In this document: piece by piece, positions 11,501-23,419 of the stretch
Position numbering within the stretch: position 1 is the stretch's first letter
How the letters are laid out: every line of letters begins with the position of its first letter
Assembly (NCBI GenBank): GCA_029215795.1
Contig: JARDYH010000003.1
Coordinates: forward strand, 32,179,001 to 32,243,000
DNA from: Anniella stebbinsi
Taxonomy: Eukaryota; Chordata; Lepidosauria; Squamata; Anniellidae
Reading direction: 5' to 3'
DNA: 64,000 nt
The notes under the pieces: model-generated
What the model saw: the letters and a program-made list of their open reading frames with translations, nothing else
Told to the model about the DNA's origin: nothing
The model's database searches: none
Translations under genes and position numbers: made by a program

Positions 11501-11522
11501 ATGGCTTCTAAAGAATATGAAG
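11501..11522 (+). CDS. APOL gene A, coding exon 1 (start)
   Basis: The ATG at 11501 has G at -3 and G at +4, and opens MASKEYE. The exon ends in phase 1 at GAAG followed by GTGAGT. The last G joins the AC at 14040 to make Asp. This short start exon explains why the N-terminus is not visible as a long frame. Gene B has an equivalent start exon (27988-28004). Confidence 0.75.
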
Positions 11523-12793
11523 GTGAGTTTCTTCAGAGAGGAGCCATAGCTCTATGGACGGGCACATACTCTCCCTGCAGAAGATCCCAGTTTTAGTCCT
11601 TGGCATCTCCAGTTCAAAGGCTCAGTTAGAAGGTGGTATCAAAAGCCCAAGACCCTGAGGAACTATTCCCATCCAGAGCAGATAGATAAATAGTCTAACC
11701 TGGTATATAGCAACTTCCTGTGTTATTTCTGCTGGTTGTTGTCTTTGCCATATGGTTATTTTCTTTTTTTAAATTCCCTTTAGAAGCATCTTCTATAATT
11801 GGGGTGGAGAGGGACTATGTCCTCACTACTTGCCAGAGTTGAGAGGCCGAGTATATGATCCTGTTTGACTCCTCTCAAAAAGCTTTTCTACAAGAGGCTG
11901 TTAATCTGCTGTATCTATTGTAGGTTTCATCACAAAATTAAGATCCAAACACTGCAGTAAGAGCTTCCCCCACCTGCTTTTCTGCTACATAACCTCTTGG
12001 TGGCACTGTGGCATAGCGGAAGACCACAAATACACAAGAGGAAATAGTGCTTCCTTTCACTGCTGCATTTTCCTTGGTTTTTAAAAAACAAAAAACAGCA
12101 AAACTGTTGGTTAGACACAGAAGCAAAATTAAACTCATCTAAAGAACCAGTAAGCAATCATGATTAGGGAATGATGACTGCATGATAAGTGCCTCATGTA
12201 GAAAAGCCAAAAGGTAGCAGAGCTTTACATACTTCTATCTACTGCAGAGAAGCCATTACTGAAAGGCATATGATAGGCTCTAAATTATTGTATTACAGTA
12301 GTAGTACAAGTGGACTTGGAGCAAAATGTTGCAGTGTGAAATGCTCCTCTTCAGGATTCAGGACAGCCACGCCCTCTTCCTGGACACTCCATTACATTCC
12401 CACCCACCCCCTGGTTCCACCACTGACCCACCCCAACAGTCAGTCAACATTGTGTTGCCACTCAGCAAGCTAACTCCTTTTAGGGCTGTTTTGCTTTCAC
12501 TCCAAAATGTACTTCTGCAAACCTCGGGGTTTCCTCAAGACTGCTACCTCCCTCTTGTACATGGATGGTGTTTTTTTTATGACATAAGAATTGGCGCCTG
12601 GAGAATGAGTTCACTGTTAATACGTAGGATATTTTCATCCCTTTTCTCAAAAGAGCTGGGAATGTGTGACTGGCCCAAGATGATCCAGAGAGCTTCATGA
12701 CTCAGTAGGGATTTGGACCACAGTCTCCTCAAAGTCCAACACACTGTCCGCTAGACTACACTGGTTTCCATATTAACTCCAGTGACTCTCTCT

Positions 12794-12794
<1 letters not shown>

Positions 12795-12834
<40 letters not shown>
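12795..12834. repeat. (TAA)n microsatellite
   Basis: About 13 perfect TAA units in the first coding intron of gene A. Confidence 0.95.
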
Positions 12835-12835
<1 letters not shown>

Positions 12836-13063
12836 TGCTTGAAGCTATGCCTTCTGGGCTAGAAGCCCTGGCCCTAATCTAAGACATTTCAGGCAGTCTC
12901 AGGTAGCTCAAGCGATGATGAAATATCTCTGCACATGCTCAGAGGTGCTTTCATAATTATTGCTTCATGTTCTACATCAGGGGTGTGCAACCACCTGCCA
13001 GGAATGTTGTAGCTGCACCTTGAATTGCAGAGCCTGTAATTCCAAGGTCTCTTCCAATTCTAT

Positions 13064-13576
13064 GGCTGCATTCGGACAACACATTAAGCAACCGGGGGGG
13101 GGGGGCAATCGTCAGTTGTGTTGCTTATTGTGTTGTGTGGAGGGTAACACGCCACTCACAAACTACTGGCAGTATGCTATTCCGCCCAAATAAGCAACTG
13201 AGAGAAACAACCAGTTGTTTAAAGTGTTGTGTGGAGGGGTGAGTGGGTTAATGGCGTTTGGTGAGTGGGTTAAAACACAAGCCCATAGAGGCAGGTGGCA
13301 AGAGCGACCAAAGCGATGGCTGCCACTCTGCTACAACTGGTGCAACTTGCAGAGGCTGCTGGGATAGAACTGGGAGGACTGAGGGAGGAGGGAGGGTGGG
13401 GAGAGGGGCAAGGGCTGTGTCAGTCAAATGCCGGGTTGACTATTAGTCCACTCAACGCCAGCCCCAACCACCCACAGTTGTGTAGGAATATGTTGTGTGG
13501 GGAGTGCCCACAAAATAACTAACTGTGAGTTGGCTACTCAACCCACCATTGACTAATGTGTTGTCCGAATGCAGCC
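13064..13576. mobile_element. PIF/Harbinger-like MITE
   Basis: The ends are perfect inverted repeats: GGCTGCATTCGGACAACACA at the left and its complement at the right. The flanks carry a 3-bp duplication TAT (13061-13063 and 13577-13579). A 3-bp AT-rich duplication with a GG-starting terminus fits PIF/Harbinger. A related 223-bp element is at 26013-26235. It encodes no transposase. Confidence 0.7.
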
Positions 13577-13663
13577 TATGTTTCTAAATTTTTTGGCTCT
13601 GAGAACCACACTGGGCAGCACAGGGAGCACACATGCATGCACTTGTGCACATACACAAGAGCT

Positions 13664-13687
13664 CACACACACACACACACACACACA
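13664..13687. repeat. (CA)n microsatellite
   Basis: About 12 CA units in the first coding intron of gene A. Just downstream (13690-13860) is an inverted/tandem patch built on 'cttgctagcac' and 'aagggaatcc'. Confidence 0.85.
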
Positions 13688-14039
13688 GAAGCCTGGGGGA
13701 TTGCCTTGCTTGCACTAGCAAGGGAATCCTTGGGGCTTCTCTTGCTAGTGCTACTGCTAGCAAAGGAAACCCTTCCCTTATCACATCAGAGATAAGGGGA
13801 GGGATTCCCTTGCTAGCACCAGCAAGGGAAACCGAGGCAGTGCTGCTGTGGCAGCAGATACAGGGTGGTAATGGTGGGCCACCAGAAACAGTTTGGTGGC
13901 CCGCATGTGGTCTACGGGGCCACACTTTTTCGCCCCTGTTCTAGAGCGATGATTGCTCTTAGCCTTTACACATTGTGATATTGTTTTGATGAACCCTGCA
14001 TAACAAGAGGGAGTTTTGCTTTGTGTTGGTCTGATTTAG

Positions 14040-14178
14040 ACTATTTTGAGCATGATGACTCCTTGGGAATCCCTGAGCTTCTTCTGGACAAACTAGATGA
14101 TGAACAGTGGCAAAGCCTCCTTGATGAAGATGGAGATTATGACATGGAAATGTTACAGAATGTGACTGAAACTGAGAG
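14040..14178 (+). CDS. APOL gene A, coding exon 2 (acidic N-terminal segment)
   Basis: This 139-base exon is bounded by TTTAG (14039) and GAGAG followed by GTAACT (14179). It encodes an acidic segment of about 46 residues, including 'GIPELLLDKLDDEQWQSLLD' and 'NVTETER'. It enters in phase 1 and leaves in phase 2, and joins the main exon at 21729 without a frame break. Gene B's matching exon (29887-30042) shares the pattern DG/DEQ.QS.LDE....Y..E..Q.VT..ER, which confirms that the exon is real and duplicated. I know of no function for this segment; the abundance of Asp and Glu suggests a soluble, cytosolic tail. Confidence 0.82.
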
Positions 14179-14306
14179 GTAACTATGATAAATATATATT
14201 TGTTAAAATCACATTCTCCTTGTGGCCTTAAGCATTATTCAGGGTGTTCATAATTTACCATCATTCCAGAAGTATTTAACAAGTTTAACTACAGAAGACA
14301 ATAACC

Positions 14307-14626
14307 TAGGCTGACCAGATAAAATCCAGGCCAGGGCTCATGTAACTTTAACAGTTATAGAGAAAAGGGAATTTCAGCCAGTGTCATTTGTATGCAATTA
14401 GTTCCTGGTGAAATTCCCTGTTCATCACCACAGTTAAAGTTGCAGGCACTATACTAGAGTGACCATATACAAAAGAAGGCAGAGCCCCTGCAACTTTAAC
14501 TGTGGTGATGAAGAGAGAATTTCACAAGGAACTAATTGCATACAAATGACACTGGCTGAAATTCCCTTTTCTCTACAACTGTTAAAGTTACATGAGCCCT
14601 GACCTAGATTTTATCTGGTCACCCTA
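14307..14626. mobile_element. 320-bp palindromic hAT-like MITE, copy 1
   Basis: It starts TAGGCTGACCAG and ends GGTCACCCTA, with a perfect 8-bp duplication CAATAACC (14299-14306 and 14627-14634). Nearly the whole element is one long inverted repeat built around 'aactttaacagtt' and 'gggaatttcagccagtgtc'. Other copies are at 17922, 18987 and 23420. A transcript would fold into a long hairpin. Confidence 0.9.
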
Positions 14627-14890
14627 CAATAACCACAGGGCTACTCCCAGTCTTGATATGAAAAGAAGCAGAACAGTCATTTACAAGCTAATAAACAAAG
14701 CAATAAAAATGTATACTTTAAGCCATGTTCTTCAACTGCTCAATGCCCTTCTTTCCAGTGCAGGAATGGGGACCTTTCTTTTCTATGGAGGGTCACTGAC
14801 TCATAGGAAAAGTCAGTTGAGAGCCACACCCAATGGGGGGGGGAGGCAAAAACAGAGCCAAAAGTGGGTGAAGAAACCCCCTCTCTGCCA

Positions 14891-14897
<7 letters not shown>

Positions 14898-14931
<34 letters not shown>

Positions 14932-15345
14932 ACCCCCTTTCTCTCTCCCTTTCTTTCTGCCACCCCTTTTCTCACATTCGCTCTGCCACCTCATCTCTCT
15001 CTCTCTGCCACTCCCTTCCTCTCTTTCTGCCACCCGTTTTCTCTTTCTCTTCCACCTTCTTTCACTCTCTTTCTATTTCCAACCCCTTTCTTTCTCTGCC
15101 ATCTCTCTCTCTCCCTCTCTCTTTCTGCCACCCCTTTTCTCTTTCGCTTCCTCCTTCTTTCACTCTCTTTCTACCAGCTTTGTCTCTTCCACTTCCTCCT
15201 CTCTCTCTCTCTGCCACCTTCCTCTCCCTCTCTTTCTGCCACCCTGTCTCTTTCTGTCACTCCCTTTCTCTCACCCTCTCTCTTTCTGCCACCCCATTTA
15301 TCTATCTCTTTCTGCCACCCCCGCTCACCCTCTGTCATCTCCTTT
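14898..15345. repeat. Polypyrimidine minisatellite (CT tracts with TGCCACCCC)
   Basis: About 450 bases of almost pure C/T on the plus strand. The recurring word is 'CTTTCTGCCACCCC' at irregular intervals of 25-60 bases between CTCTCT runs. It creates two overlapping long open frames rich in Ser, Leu and Pro, which are artefacts of the composition. It lies in gene A's 7.5-kb second coding intron. Such tracts can form triplex DNA. Confidence 0.9.
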
Positions 15346-15808
15346 TCTGTCTGTCCCATATTTTTGGCAAAAGGAAGTACTTTGTCCACTTCTTCCAATC
15401 TGCACCTTCCAGGTCCAGAGCTTAATAAAGTGCATGTTCTCCATCAAACTCTCTGGGGAAACTTTAAATGCAGAAAAGGAATCACTTGTTTAAATTATGC
15501 CTGAGCTGGGAAGCAAGGAGTGAAAGGAGTTATCTCTGAGAAAACTTGGGATGAGATGGTTTCCGGGGAAGTTGTATGAAAAAGAAGATGGCTGCCCTCA
15601 TGCCATCTTTCTTCCCCACACAGTTTCAAGTTCTGCAGAAGAGACAAGATCCATTGCTCCCAGGGGCATTTTCAACTTGCGTTTCAATTTTACATTGCAG
15701 CAGCCACACATTTTAGTGGTTGGGACTGATTATTACTTGGAGTTGTTCTTTCTTTAAAGAAAGTTTGTTTAAAAGGCAGCCCTCAGACCACCTTGAACTT
15801 GTTGTAAG

Positions 15809-16856
15809 TAAGGATGTGTATTGTATCGTTCCGATGTCCAATAACGATCCGATAAGGTCATTATCAGACATCCAATTAACGATAACGATACATTTCTAAG
15901 AAGGCCCGATCTGATCGGATCCAAAATCCATATGTCCGATAACTATCAGACATATCAGATTATCAGACCGCCAGTTTAGGGCTGGCCCTCCCTCCCTCCA
16001 CTCGCTCTCCTTACCGGCAGCCTTCTCCGCTGCCCTCCGCTGCTTCCAGACTACTGAGAACTAGGCTTTGCGACCTAGTTCTCAGTAGAGCAATGACGTG
16101 CTGGATGATGACGTCACCTGGAGCGTCGTCGCTCTACTGAGAACTAGGCCTCAAAACCTAGTTCTCAGTAGTTCGGAAGCAGCGGAGGGCAGCGGGGAAG
16201 GCCGCAGGTAAGTGGGGACCACTCCTTCCCCCCACTCGCACTCGCACTCCTTACCTACAGCCTTCCCCACTGCTGCTGCTGGTCCGTAGTACTGCTAAAC
16301 AGGCTGCAAAGCCTGTTTAGCAGTACTACAGACTGGTGGCAGAGGCGGGGAAAGCTGCAGGTAAGTGGGGAACCCTGGGGAACCCTCCCTCCCTTCCCCT
16401 CGCACTCGTGCTCCTTACCTACGGCCTTCCCCGCCTCTGCTGCCGCCCCATACTACTGCTAAACAGGCTTTCTGGCCTGTTCGTCAGTACAGAGCTGCGC
16501 CAAGTGATGACGACATCACTCTGCATGGCTCTGTACTAATGAACAGACCGGAAAGCCTGTTTAGCGGTAGTACGGGGTGGCGGAGGAGGAGGAGGAGGCG
16601 GGTAAGGAGTGCGAGTGGGGGAAGGGAGGGAGTGCTGGTCCAGTGTTTTTCCCCATAGACTTGCATTGGGGGAAAGCTTCCTTTCCCCCTATGCAAACCT
16701 ATGGGGAAAAACACCGTAATTGGATCAGAACTTCCGATATTTATCGGATTTCGGTTCCGATCAAATCCAGGTACCCCCTGATATGACCGGATCTGAATTT
16801 TTTTTATATTGGAATTTCCGATGACGATACGATAATTTTGGCCATGCACATCCCTA
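15809..16856. mobile_element. Non-autonomous hAT-like element with compound hairpins
   Basis: A 1048-bp element that begins TAAGGATGTGTATTG and ends CCATGCACATCCCTA, with a perfect 8-bp duplication GTTGTAAG (15801-15808 and 16857-16864). The outer arms repeat 'cgatccgata' and 'tcggat' words. Inside are compound hairpins at 16051-16171, 16284-16331 and 16449-16574. Between them stands GGTAAG (for example 16207 and 16360) or its complement. It encodes no transposase. Confidence 0.88.
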
Positions 16857-17921
16857 GTTGTAAGTATCTGTTTATCTCTCTCCCCTTCACCTCCTTTTTT
16901 CCAAGCTAAACAATTCCAGCTTCCCTCATATAGGGGAGATGCTCCATCTCCTTGATCATTTTAGTTGCCCTTTTCTGCATTTTTTCTACCTTTCAAACAG
17001 AGGAGTGTCCTCTGACTGCCCTTCAAATAGAGGACTGTCCTCTCTGTAAAGCAGAGCACATGGCAACCTAGATATGTTTGGAGCATATTTGGAGATTTGG
17101 ACCAGAGTCTCAAACTTGTCCAATTTGAGCCTCTTTGAAGATTTTATCCAAAGCCAAATGCTCACCCTCTGTGTTTATCTAGCTTTGTGCTACACATGCT
17201 TCTAGGAACCCAACTCAAACATTCTGCTTTTGTTGTGGAAGCTTAGCCTACTTCATTCATTCAGTTAAATTTTTTTCTCCTCCGGTTTGGTCCAAAGAGC
17301 TCAAAAGGGAAATCAACAAAAACTCCGGTCAAGCTTTTGAGAGTGGCCTGTAATTCTCATTGGTACCCAGTGCCTTGTAAGCTTTATGCAGATTCATGCT
17401 TTTTACCGTTTGATGGCTTCTTCCTTCCCATTTGTGTCCTGAACTACTTTTTCTCCCCCTTTAGAGAGGATTATAGGATTAATTTTGGCCCAATTAATCT
17501 TCTACGAACAAGGCACTTATGCAAATAAGAAGAAAGAGGAAAGGGGAGAAAGTGCTGCTGCTTGTTAAAAAAATTTAAAATAATCCTTATTCTGGTTTTG
17601 CACAACCATTTCAGAAAGAACAGAAACAGTAAAATACTGCAACAGAACAGTAGCAAAGCATTTCTTGGTGTTTTCAATTCACGTCAGCTACATGGCTTCG
17701 ACATGCCTTTGAACTGATTGTAGTGGTGGTTTGCTGTGATATATCTTCCAGGATATAATTCCCTGCTAGTATCCCAGAATGCACTCTGCTTACTCCTGAA
17801 TGCACCTTGAGACACCCAAATGCAGCTATATATTTTGATGTCTTGTCCACCTTCACAACCTCTTCAAAGAACAGAAATCATTTCAGAAAACAGGTGTCTG
17901 GGAGACGGGGAGCAGTAAACC

Positions 17922-18240
17922 TAGGCTCACCATATGAAAAGGAGGACAGGGCTCTTGTAACTTTAACAGTTGTAGAGCAAAGGGAATTTCAGCCAGTGTC
18001 ATTTGTATACAATTAGTTCCTGGTGAAATTCCCTCTTCATCACAACAGTTAAAGTTGCAGGCACTATACTAGAGGGACCATATACAAAAGAAGGCAAGGC
18101 CCCTGCATTTTAACTGTTGTGATGAAGAGGGAATTTCACCAGGAACTAATTGCATACAAATGACACTGGCTGAAATTCCCTTTTCTCTGCAACTGTTAAA
18201 GTTACATGAGCCCTGTCCTCCTTTTCATATGGTCAGCCTA
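17922..18240. mobile_element. 320-bp palindromic hAT-like MITE, copy 2
   Basis: Same family as 14307-14626. The ends are TAGGCTCACCATATG and CATATGGTCAGCCTA. The flanks AGTAAACC and ATTAAACC are an 8-bp duplication with one change. Confidence 0.88.
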
Positions 18241-18986
18241 ATTAAACCTCCCATACCCACACACAGTAGTTCCAAACCAGATCAGGGCCCCTGCATGTTT
18301 ACTTAGGATTAAAAAACAAAGAGAGGGGGAGCTACACACAACGTATTTAACATGTCTAACTCAGACTGAGGAATGACAGTAACAATGACTGCCATTTTAG
18401 ATATCTCGTGTGAAAATATATGATATTTATAGATGTACTGCCTCCAATAGTCATGTGAGAGGGACGGAATAATAGATGAAATAAGTATTTGCCCAGAGGA
18501 GAGAGGAATAAATGTCATGGAGTCCCACTTGTTATTTCAAAGAGTAGAAGTATCTGTTTTTTATTCCCAGTATATTTCAAAAAGACTCAGAGGCAGCAAT
18601 ACATTAAAAGGCTACACTGACTGCTAATAAAATGGAATAAAACAGATACAAAGTAAATGCTACCTAGCTCCACTGGCATTACCTTTGGCATCAAACCACC
18701 AGGCCAAAGCAAAGGAAAAGTCATACAGAAAAGTATTGTAATATTGGTAAATCACATAGAAGCATATAGGGGAATCTCTGTTTTCTCTCTCTTTCACATT
18801 CATATATCTCCGTTCCTCTCTTTCTCTCATTGACACACACACACAATTTATCCAGATGCTTCCACATTTTCAAATGAGTCTGTGTGGAGGACATTGTTAC
18901 TTTTTTTTTCTTAAATCCTGTGCTGTAAGGAAGATTATTTCCCTTAAAAGAAATGCTTGAGTAGATTTTAGGGTTCTCTGTATTTC

Positions 18987-19305
18987 TAGGGTGACCATAT
19001 GAAATGGAGGACAGGGCTCCTGTATCTTTAACAGTTGCATAGAAAAGGGAATTTCAGCCATGGTCATTTGCATGCATGCAGCACGTGGTGAAATCCCCTC
19101 TTCATCACAACAGTTAAAGCTGCAGGAGCCCTGCCTAGCATGACCAGGCACAAAAGGGGGCAGAGCTCCTGCAACTTTAACTGTTGTGGTGAAGAGGGGA
19201 TTTCATCAGGTGCTGCATGCATACAAATCACCTGCTGAAATTCCCTTTTCAATACAACTGTTAAAGATACAGGAGCCCTGACCTCGTTTCCAGATGGTCA
19301 CCCTA
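18987..19305. mobile_element. 320-bp palindromic hAT-like MITE, copy 3
   Basis: The ends are TAGGGTGACCATATG and CAGATGGTCACCCTA. The flanks TGTATTTC and CATATTTC resemble an 8-bp duplication with two changes. The internal sequence is diverged from copies 1, 2 and 4 ('gctgcatgcatacaaatc' in place of 'aattgcatacaaatg'), so it belongs to a different subfamily. Confidence 0.82.
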
Positions 19306-19336
19306 CATATTTCTACAATGTCATCACAGTCATATC

Positions 19337-21557
19337 TAGGGATGTGCAGGGACCACCCGGATTGGATCGGGACCTGGATCGGGACCTCCAATTTTGTCCC
19401 AGATCAGTTTGGACAAAATCGGAGGCCCCCCAGACCGGATCGGGCCCAATCCTGATCCAAAAATTGGACATCCGATTTTTGGATCAGCAGCCATTTTTGT
19501 TTTCCCCATAGACTTGCATTGGGGGAAAGAAAGCTTTCCCCCAATACAAGTCTATGGGGGAAAAATGGCAGCCGGTGGGTGAGTGGGGGCATAACTCCCC
19601 CCCTCCCTTTCCCTCCCCCCCGCGGTTACCTCCCGGGGCCGTCCGCGGGTGTCATATTTCAACAGTCTATTGTCTGGGACTCCAGCCAACCCCCTTATCA
19701 AAGAATGTCCGGGACGGACACCAGTACTTATTTGTTTGAAGGTTTTTATTTATACTCCAGAGATTAACCCCCTGGTCTGCGTAAAGTACCGAACTTACCC
19801 TGCAAGGCAGAGAAATCCTCAGTTCCGGTCCAGGATCCAAAATCACTTTAAGAAGTTCACAAGGTCCATTTACCAAAGCCAGGGTCACGCCAGAGATTCA
19901 GTCAGTCCAAATGTCGAGGCCGAAGGGCAAACCAGGTATGAGCGAAGTCCAGGGTCCAGAGTCAACAATCAAGCCGGGTGTTCAGTCCACAGATTGCAAG
20001 CCAGAAGTACGCTGGAATGTCAGGAGCCAAATACGTCGGTTGTTCCCAACGAAATCCCTCCTCACTCCTCCACCCTTTTTATCCTCGTTTGCGTCTGACA
20101 AACAGCTGTGTCCAATTCCTTCGCAATCTTATTTAAGGCTTGCGTCAGCTGTGCTCTGTTTTTCTAATCTCATGCTGCGTCTTGTGGGACACGCTTGCTC
20201 CGCATGCTTGAGCCGCCGCCTCTGCTGGGGAGTTACCAGACAAACCCCTTCAGGCCCAGAATCTTCCTCGTTAGAGCCAGGGGGTGGGAGAAGGTGGCTT
20301 GCCTGGAGCTCTTCTGAGGAACCTCCCTGCCGTTCCTCCTCCTCTGGTAAGTCCTGGGGAATGGGTGAAGCTGCAGTCTCTGCCACTTCTTCCTCCTCAG
20401 AGGAAGATTCTTCAGACTGACTCATGACAGCGGGTGCCAGCGGAGGGCCCCAGCAGGCAAGCCCCCCCCCTCGCGGTTCTCCTTACCTGCCAGGGCCGTC
20501 CTCCGCCATCTGCTGCCATTCGGGCGGCAGCAGATGATAGCTGACGGCCCCGGCAGGTAAGCCCCCCTCATGCTCCTCCTTACCTGTCAGGGCGTACTCT
20601 TCCTTCACCTGCCAGAGATCTACTGAGAACTAGGCTTCACGGCCTAGTCCTCAGTAGAGCGCCAGGTGATGATGTCATCACCTGGAGCTCTGCTGAGGAC
20701 TAGGCCACGAAGCCTAGTTCTCAGTAGATCTCTGGCAGGTGAAGAACAAAGACACCCCGGAAGGTAAGTGCCCCCGTCCCTCCTCCCCCCTCCTCCCCCT
20801 GCGATCCTCACCTGGCCGGGCTGTCTGCTTCCATCGGCGGGCGCCCATTGGCTCCCGAGAGAAGCGGACAGCCCCCCAGGTAAGCCCCTCCTCGCGGTTC
20901 TCCTTACTTGCCGGAGATCTACTGAGAACTAGGCTTCGCAGCCTAGTCCTCAGTAGAGCACCAAGTCACCTGGTGCTCTACTGAGGACTAGGCCGTGAAG
21001 CCTAGTTCTCAGAAGATCTCCAGCAGGTGAAGAAAGAAGACGCCCTGGCAGGTAAGTGGACCCCCCTCCCTCCCTCCCTCCCTCCTCCCCCCCACGATCC
21101 TCACCTGGCCAGGCTGTCTGCTTCCATCGGCAGGCGCCCACTGGTGCCCACCGATGGAAGCAGAGAGCCCCCCCCAGGTAAACCTCCCCCCCCCCGCGAT
21201 CCTCACCTGGCCGAGCTGGAGAGCGCCTGGTGATGACATCATCACCGGGCGCTCTCCTGTAAACTAGGCCGCGAGGCCTAGGTCGCAGTAGTTTACAGCC
21301 CGCAACGGAAGGAGGAAGCCCCCCCAGGTAAGCCCTCCCCCCACGATCCTTACCTGGCTGGGCTGTCCACTTCCATCGGCGGGTGCCCACTGGCGCCTGC
21401 CAATCCTCTGATTTTTTCCAAACTGGATCGGGTCCTTCCAGACCGGTTCGGAAAAGATTGGATGATCCAGAGGGGTGATCGGAAATCAGATAATTGCATC
21501 TGATTTCCTGGATCGGCTCTGGATCGTAGATCAGAGCCGATCCAGTGCACACCCCTA
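19337..21557. mobile_element. Large non-autonomous hAT-like element, interrupted by a solo LTR
   Basis: A 2221-bp element that starts TAGGGATGTGCAGGGA and ends CCAGTGCACACCCCTA. It has a perfect 8-bp duplication GTCATATC (19329-19336 and 21558-21565). A 780-bp solo LTR sits inside it (19650-20429), so the element itself is about 1.4 kb. The outer arms carry 'ggatcgg' words. The interior has compound hairpins at 20620-20727 and 20919-21015 and a GATGACATCATC centre near 21230-21245, separated by CAGGTAAG-like boundaries. It encodes no transposase. It lies less than 200 bases before gene A's main exon. Confidence 0.88.
19650..20429 (-). mobile_element. Solo LTR (Gypsy-type or other), nested
   Basis: The unit has TG...CA ends (TGTCAT at the left, ATGACA at the right) and a 5-bp target duplication GCGGG on both sides (19645-19649 and 20430-20434). 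This is the mark of LTR retrotransposon integration. No second LTR, primer-binding site or pol sequence is present, so it is a solo LTR left by recombination. Read on the minus strand it has an acidic open frame near its start (20425-20129, opening MSQSEESSSEEEEVAE) and an AT-rich TTAAATAA box near 20130. Orientation and superfamily are inferred. Confidence 0.8.
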
Positions 21558-21728
21558 GTCATATCCATGGCACACAACTGGGAATGTTTTGTCTGTGTTT
21601 TTTTACATTACTTGAAGTCGTATTTAGGATGTTGTTGGTGTTGTTTCAATACAAGCTGTGTAAAAGCCCCCAAAATATATCTTACATATTTATGTATTTT
21701 AAAAATGTATTACTTTGACTTTTGACAG

Positions 21729-22611
21729 AGAGGAAGAAAATAGTCCTTGGGAAGAAATGGCCAGTGAATATGTTGCTTGCTTTCTAAAAGAATTTCCTGC
21801 CCAGAAAGAAGAGATTGAAAAATGCATCCGGTGCCTTCGGGAAATGGCAAATGACATAGACAAGACCCATAAGAAGTGTACCATCGCCAGCATTGCTGCC
21901 AATTCTACAAGTGCCTCTTCTGGCCTCTTGACCATCTTGGGACTCACCTTGGCTCCTGTCACAGCAGGCGGGAGTTTAATCCTGACAGCCACCGGGATTG
22001 GTTTAGGGGCAGCAGCAACAGTCACTGGCCTTTCCGTTTCTTTATATGAAAGTGTGAATAATTCAAAGGAAAAGAAAAAAGCACAAGAGCTGATGAATGA
22101 ATGTGAGAAAAGCCTGAGAAAGGTGATGTGTTCTGGTGAAATAAACTTCATCTCTGAATTGGCCCCAAATAACGGGGCTATGGGTGAAAACGTCAAACAT
22201 CTTGTTTCCAACGTTGCTGGCCAAGTTCCCGAAGTGTACAAGGCTGTAAAAGGGATCAAAACGAACATCAGGGCATTGAAGATTGCTCGAGCTAATCCTG
22301 GCTTGAAAGTGTTAGCAAAGAGAGCCACTGCTGCAGGAAGCGTGTCCAGTGAAATCAGGGGGGTGAAAAAGGCCTTTGCAGGAACCACCCTTGCGATGAG
22401 AAAAGGAGCCAGGCTACTGGGTGCCACATCCGCTGGGGTGTTTCTCCTGTTCGATGCCTATGGCATTGTTCAAGATGCTAAACATCTGACAGAGGGAGCC
22501 AAGACTGAAATGGCTGCAGAGATCAGGGGAAAGGCTAGCAAACTGGCAGAGAAACTGCAGAAACTCAACAGGCTCTACAAGGAACTAAATAAAAAGTCAT
22601 GGCATGAGTAA
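21729..22611 (+). CDS. Apolipoprotein L family protein, gene A, main exon
   Basis: This exon carries the APOL domain and completes a 347-residue protein (22 + 139 + 883 coding bases, stop TAA at 22609). APOL proteins are membrane-active helical proteins; in mammals they bind lipid or form ion channels, and several are interferon-induced. Visible features are an amphipathic start ('FLKEFPAQKEEIEKCI'), the family hallmark 'DIDKTHKKCTIASI', and a Gly/Ala/Thr-rich hydrophobic hairpin at about residues 107-159 ('ILGLTLAPVTAGGSL', 'GIGLGAAATVTG'). The C-terminal block 'FAGTTLAMRKGARLLG' (residue 270 on) is followed by a hydrophobic helix (about 282-300) and a leucine-rich coiled coil to residue 343. 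The acceptor TTTGACAG at 21728 keeps the frame. Position between MB and RBFOX2 suggests kinship with APOL6/APOL5, and the C-terminal block looks most like APOL6. Exact orthology among the three copies is not decided. Confidence 0.93.
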
Positions 22612-22739
22612 AGGAGACCAAAGAATCACTCAATGTATGCATCTATTGTAATTCTCTATCATTACTGTATGCTCATGATAAACATGAAGGGTGGATGCAT
22701 GTGTCAATTGCATGAGATGTCTGTGAACTTTTATTATAT

Positions 22740-23410
22740 TTATTTATTTATTTATTTATTTTATTTTATTTATTGCATTTTTATACCGCCCTATAGCCAA
22801 AGCTCTCTGGGCGCTTCACAAAAATTAAAACCATAAAATCATTTTAAGAAATATAAAACAAACCACAATCTAAAAACACAAAATAACATACAATATAAAA
22901 ACACAACCAGGATAAAACCAAGCAGCAGAGATGAATACAGATTAACATCTGTAACATTCATATAGGATGAACACATGCTGAGAAGCCACAGCCAATTGCC
23001 TCTTCCCCACAGTCCAATACAAATTACATTTAAAATACACTATTAAAAACAATTTCCACTACAATAACAATACAATACAAAGAAATACAAGAAACAGGGA
23101 AGTGGAGTTGCATATGATTAATTACAATTAATCACAAGCCAGAGAAAGCTTGAGTGAGCAAATGCATTTTCAGAAGGTATTAAAACATACCACCTTTTCT
23201 GCCTCCTGAACTGCATGGGGGAGGGTGCTCCTGAGGGTGGGAGCCACCACCGAGAAGACTCTCCAAGAAGGAAGTATATAATATGGGAAACGGGCCTCAC
23301 ATCCTCAGTTAAACCCATAGCTCCAACATTGGTATATAGCAAGTCTTGCTATAGAGAATCCTGCACCACCAATAGTTTCCAAAAGTATGCAAAAGCTGGA
23401 AAAGCATTTC
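22740..23410 (-). mobile_element. L2-like LINE remnant, reverse orientation
   Basis: The left end is an ATTT-rich tail followed by 'tataccgccctatagccaaagctctctgggcgcttcac', the reverse complement of the conserved L2-like ending. A-rich 3' UTR sequence follows. Near 23170-23280 is a coding-like relic ('ccaccttttctgcctcc', 'gggagccaccaccgagaag'). It begins 130 bases after gene A's stop and may overlap the end of its 3' UTR. Confidence 0.7.
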
Positions 23411-23419
23411 TGCCATGTC

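Noticed and set aside
14592..15493. Two overlapping long open frames (277 and 209 codons) on the plus strand
   Set aside because: They are translations of the CT minisatellite (Ser, Leu, Pro and His runs) plus flanking MITE sequence, in two frames at once. There is no domain, no splice logic and no start context.
20129..20425. Acidic 98-codon frame on the minus strand as a host gene
   Set aside because: It lies wholly inside the solo LTR, starting at its edge, and is better described as retrotransposon sequence.
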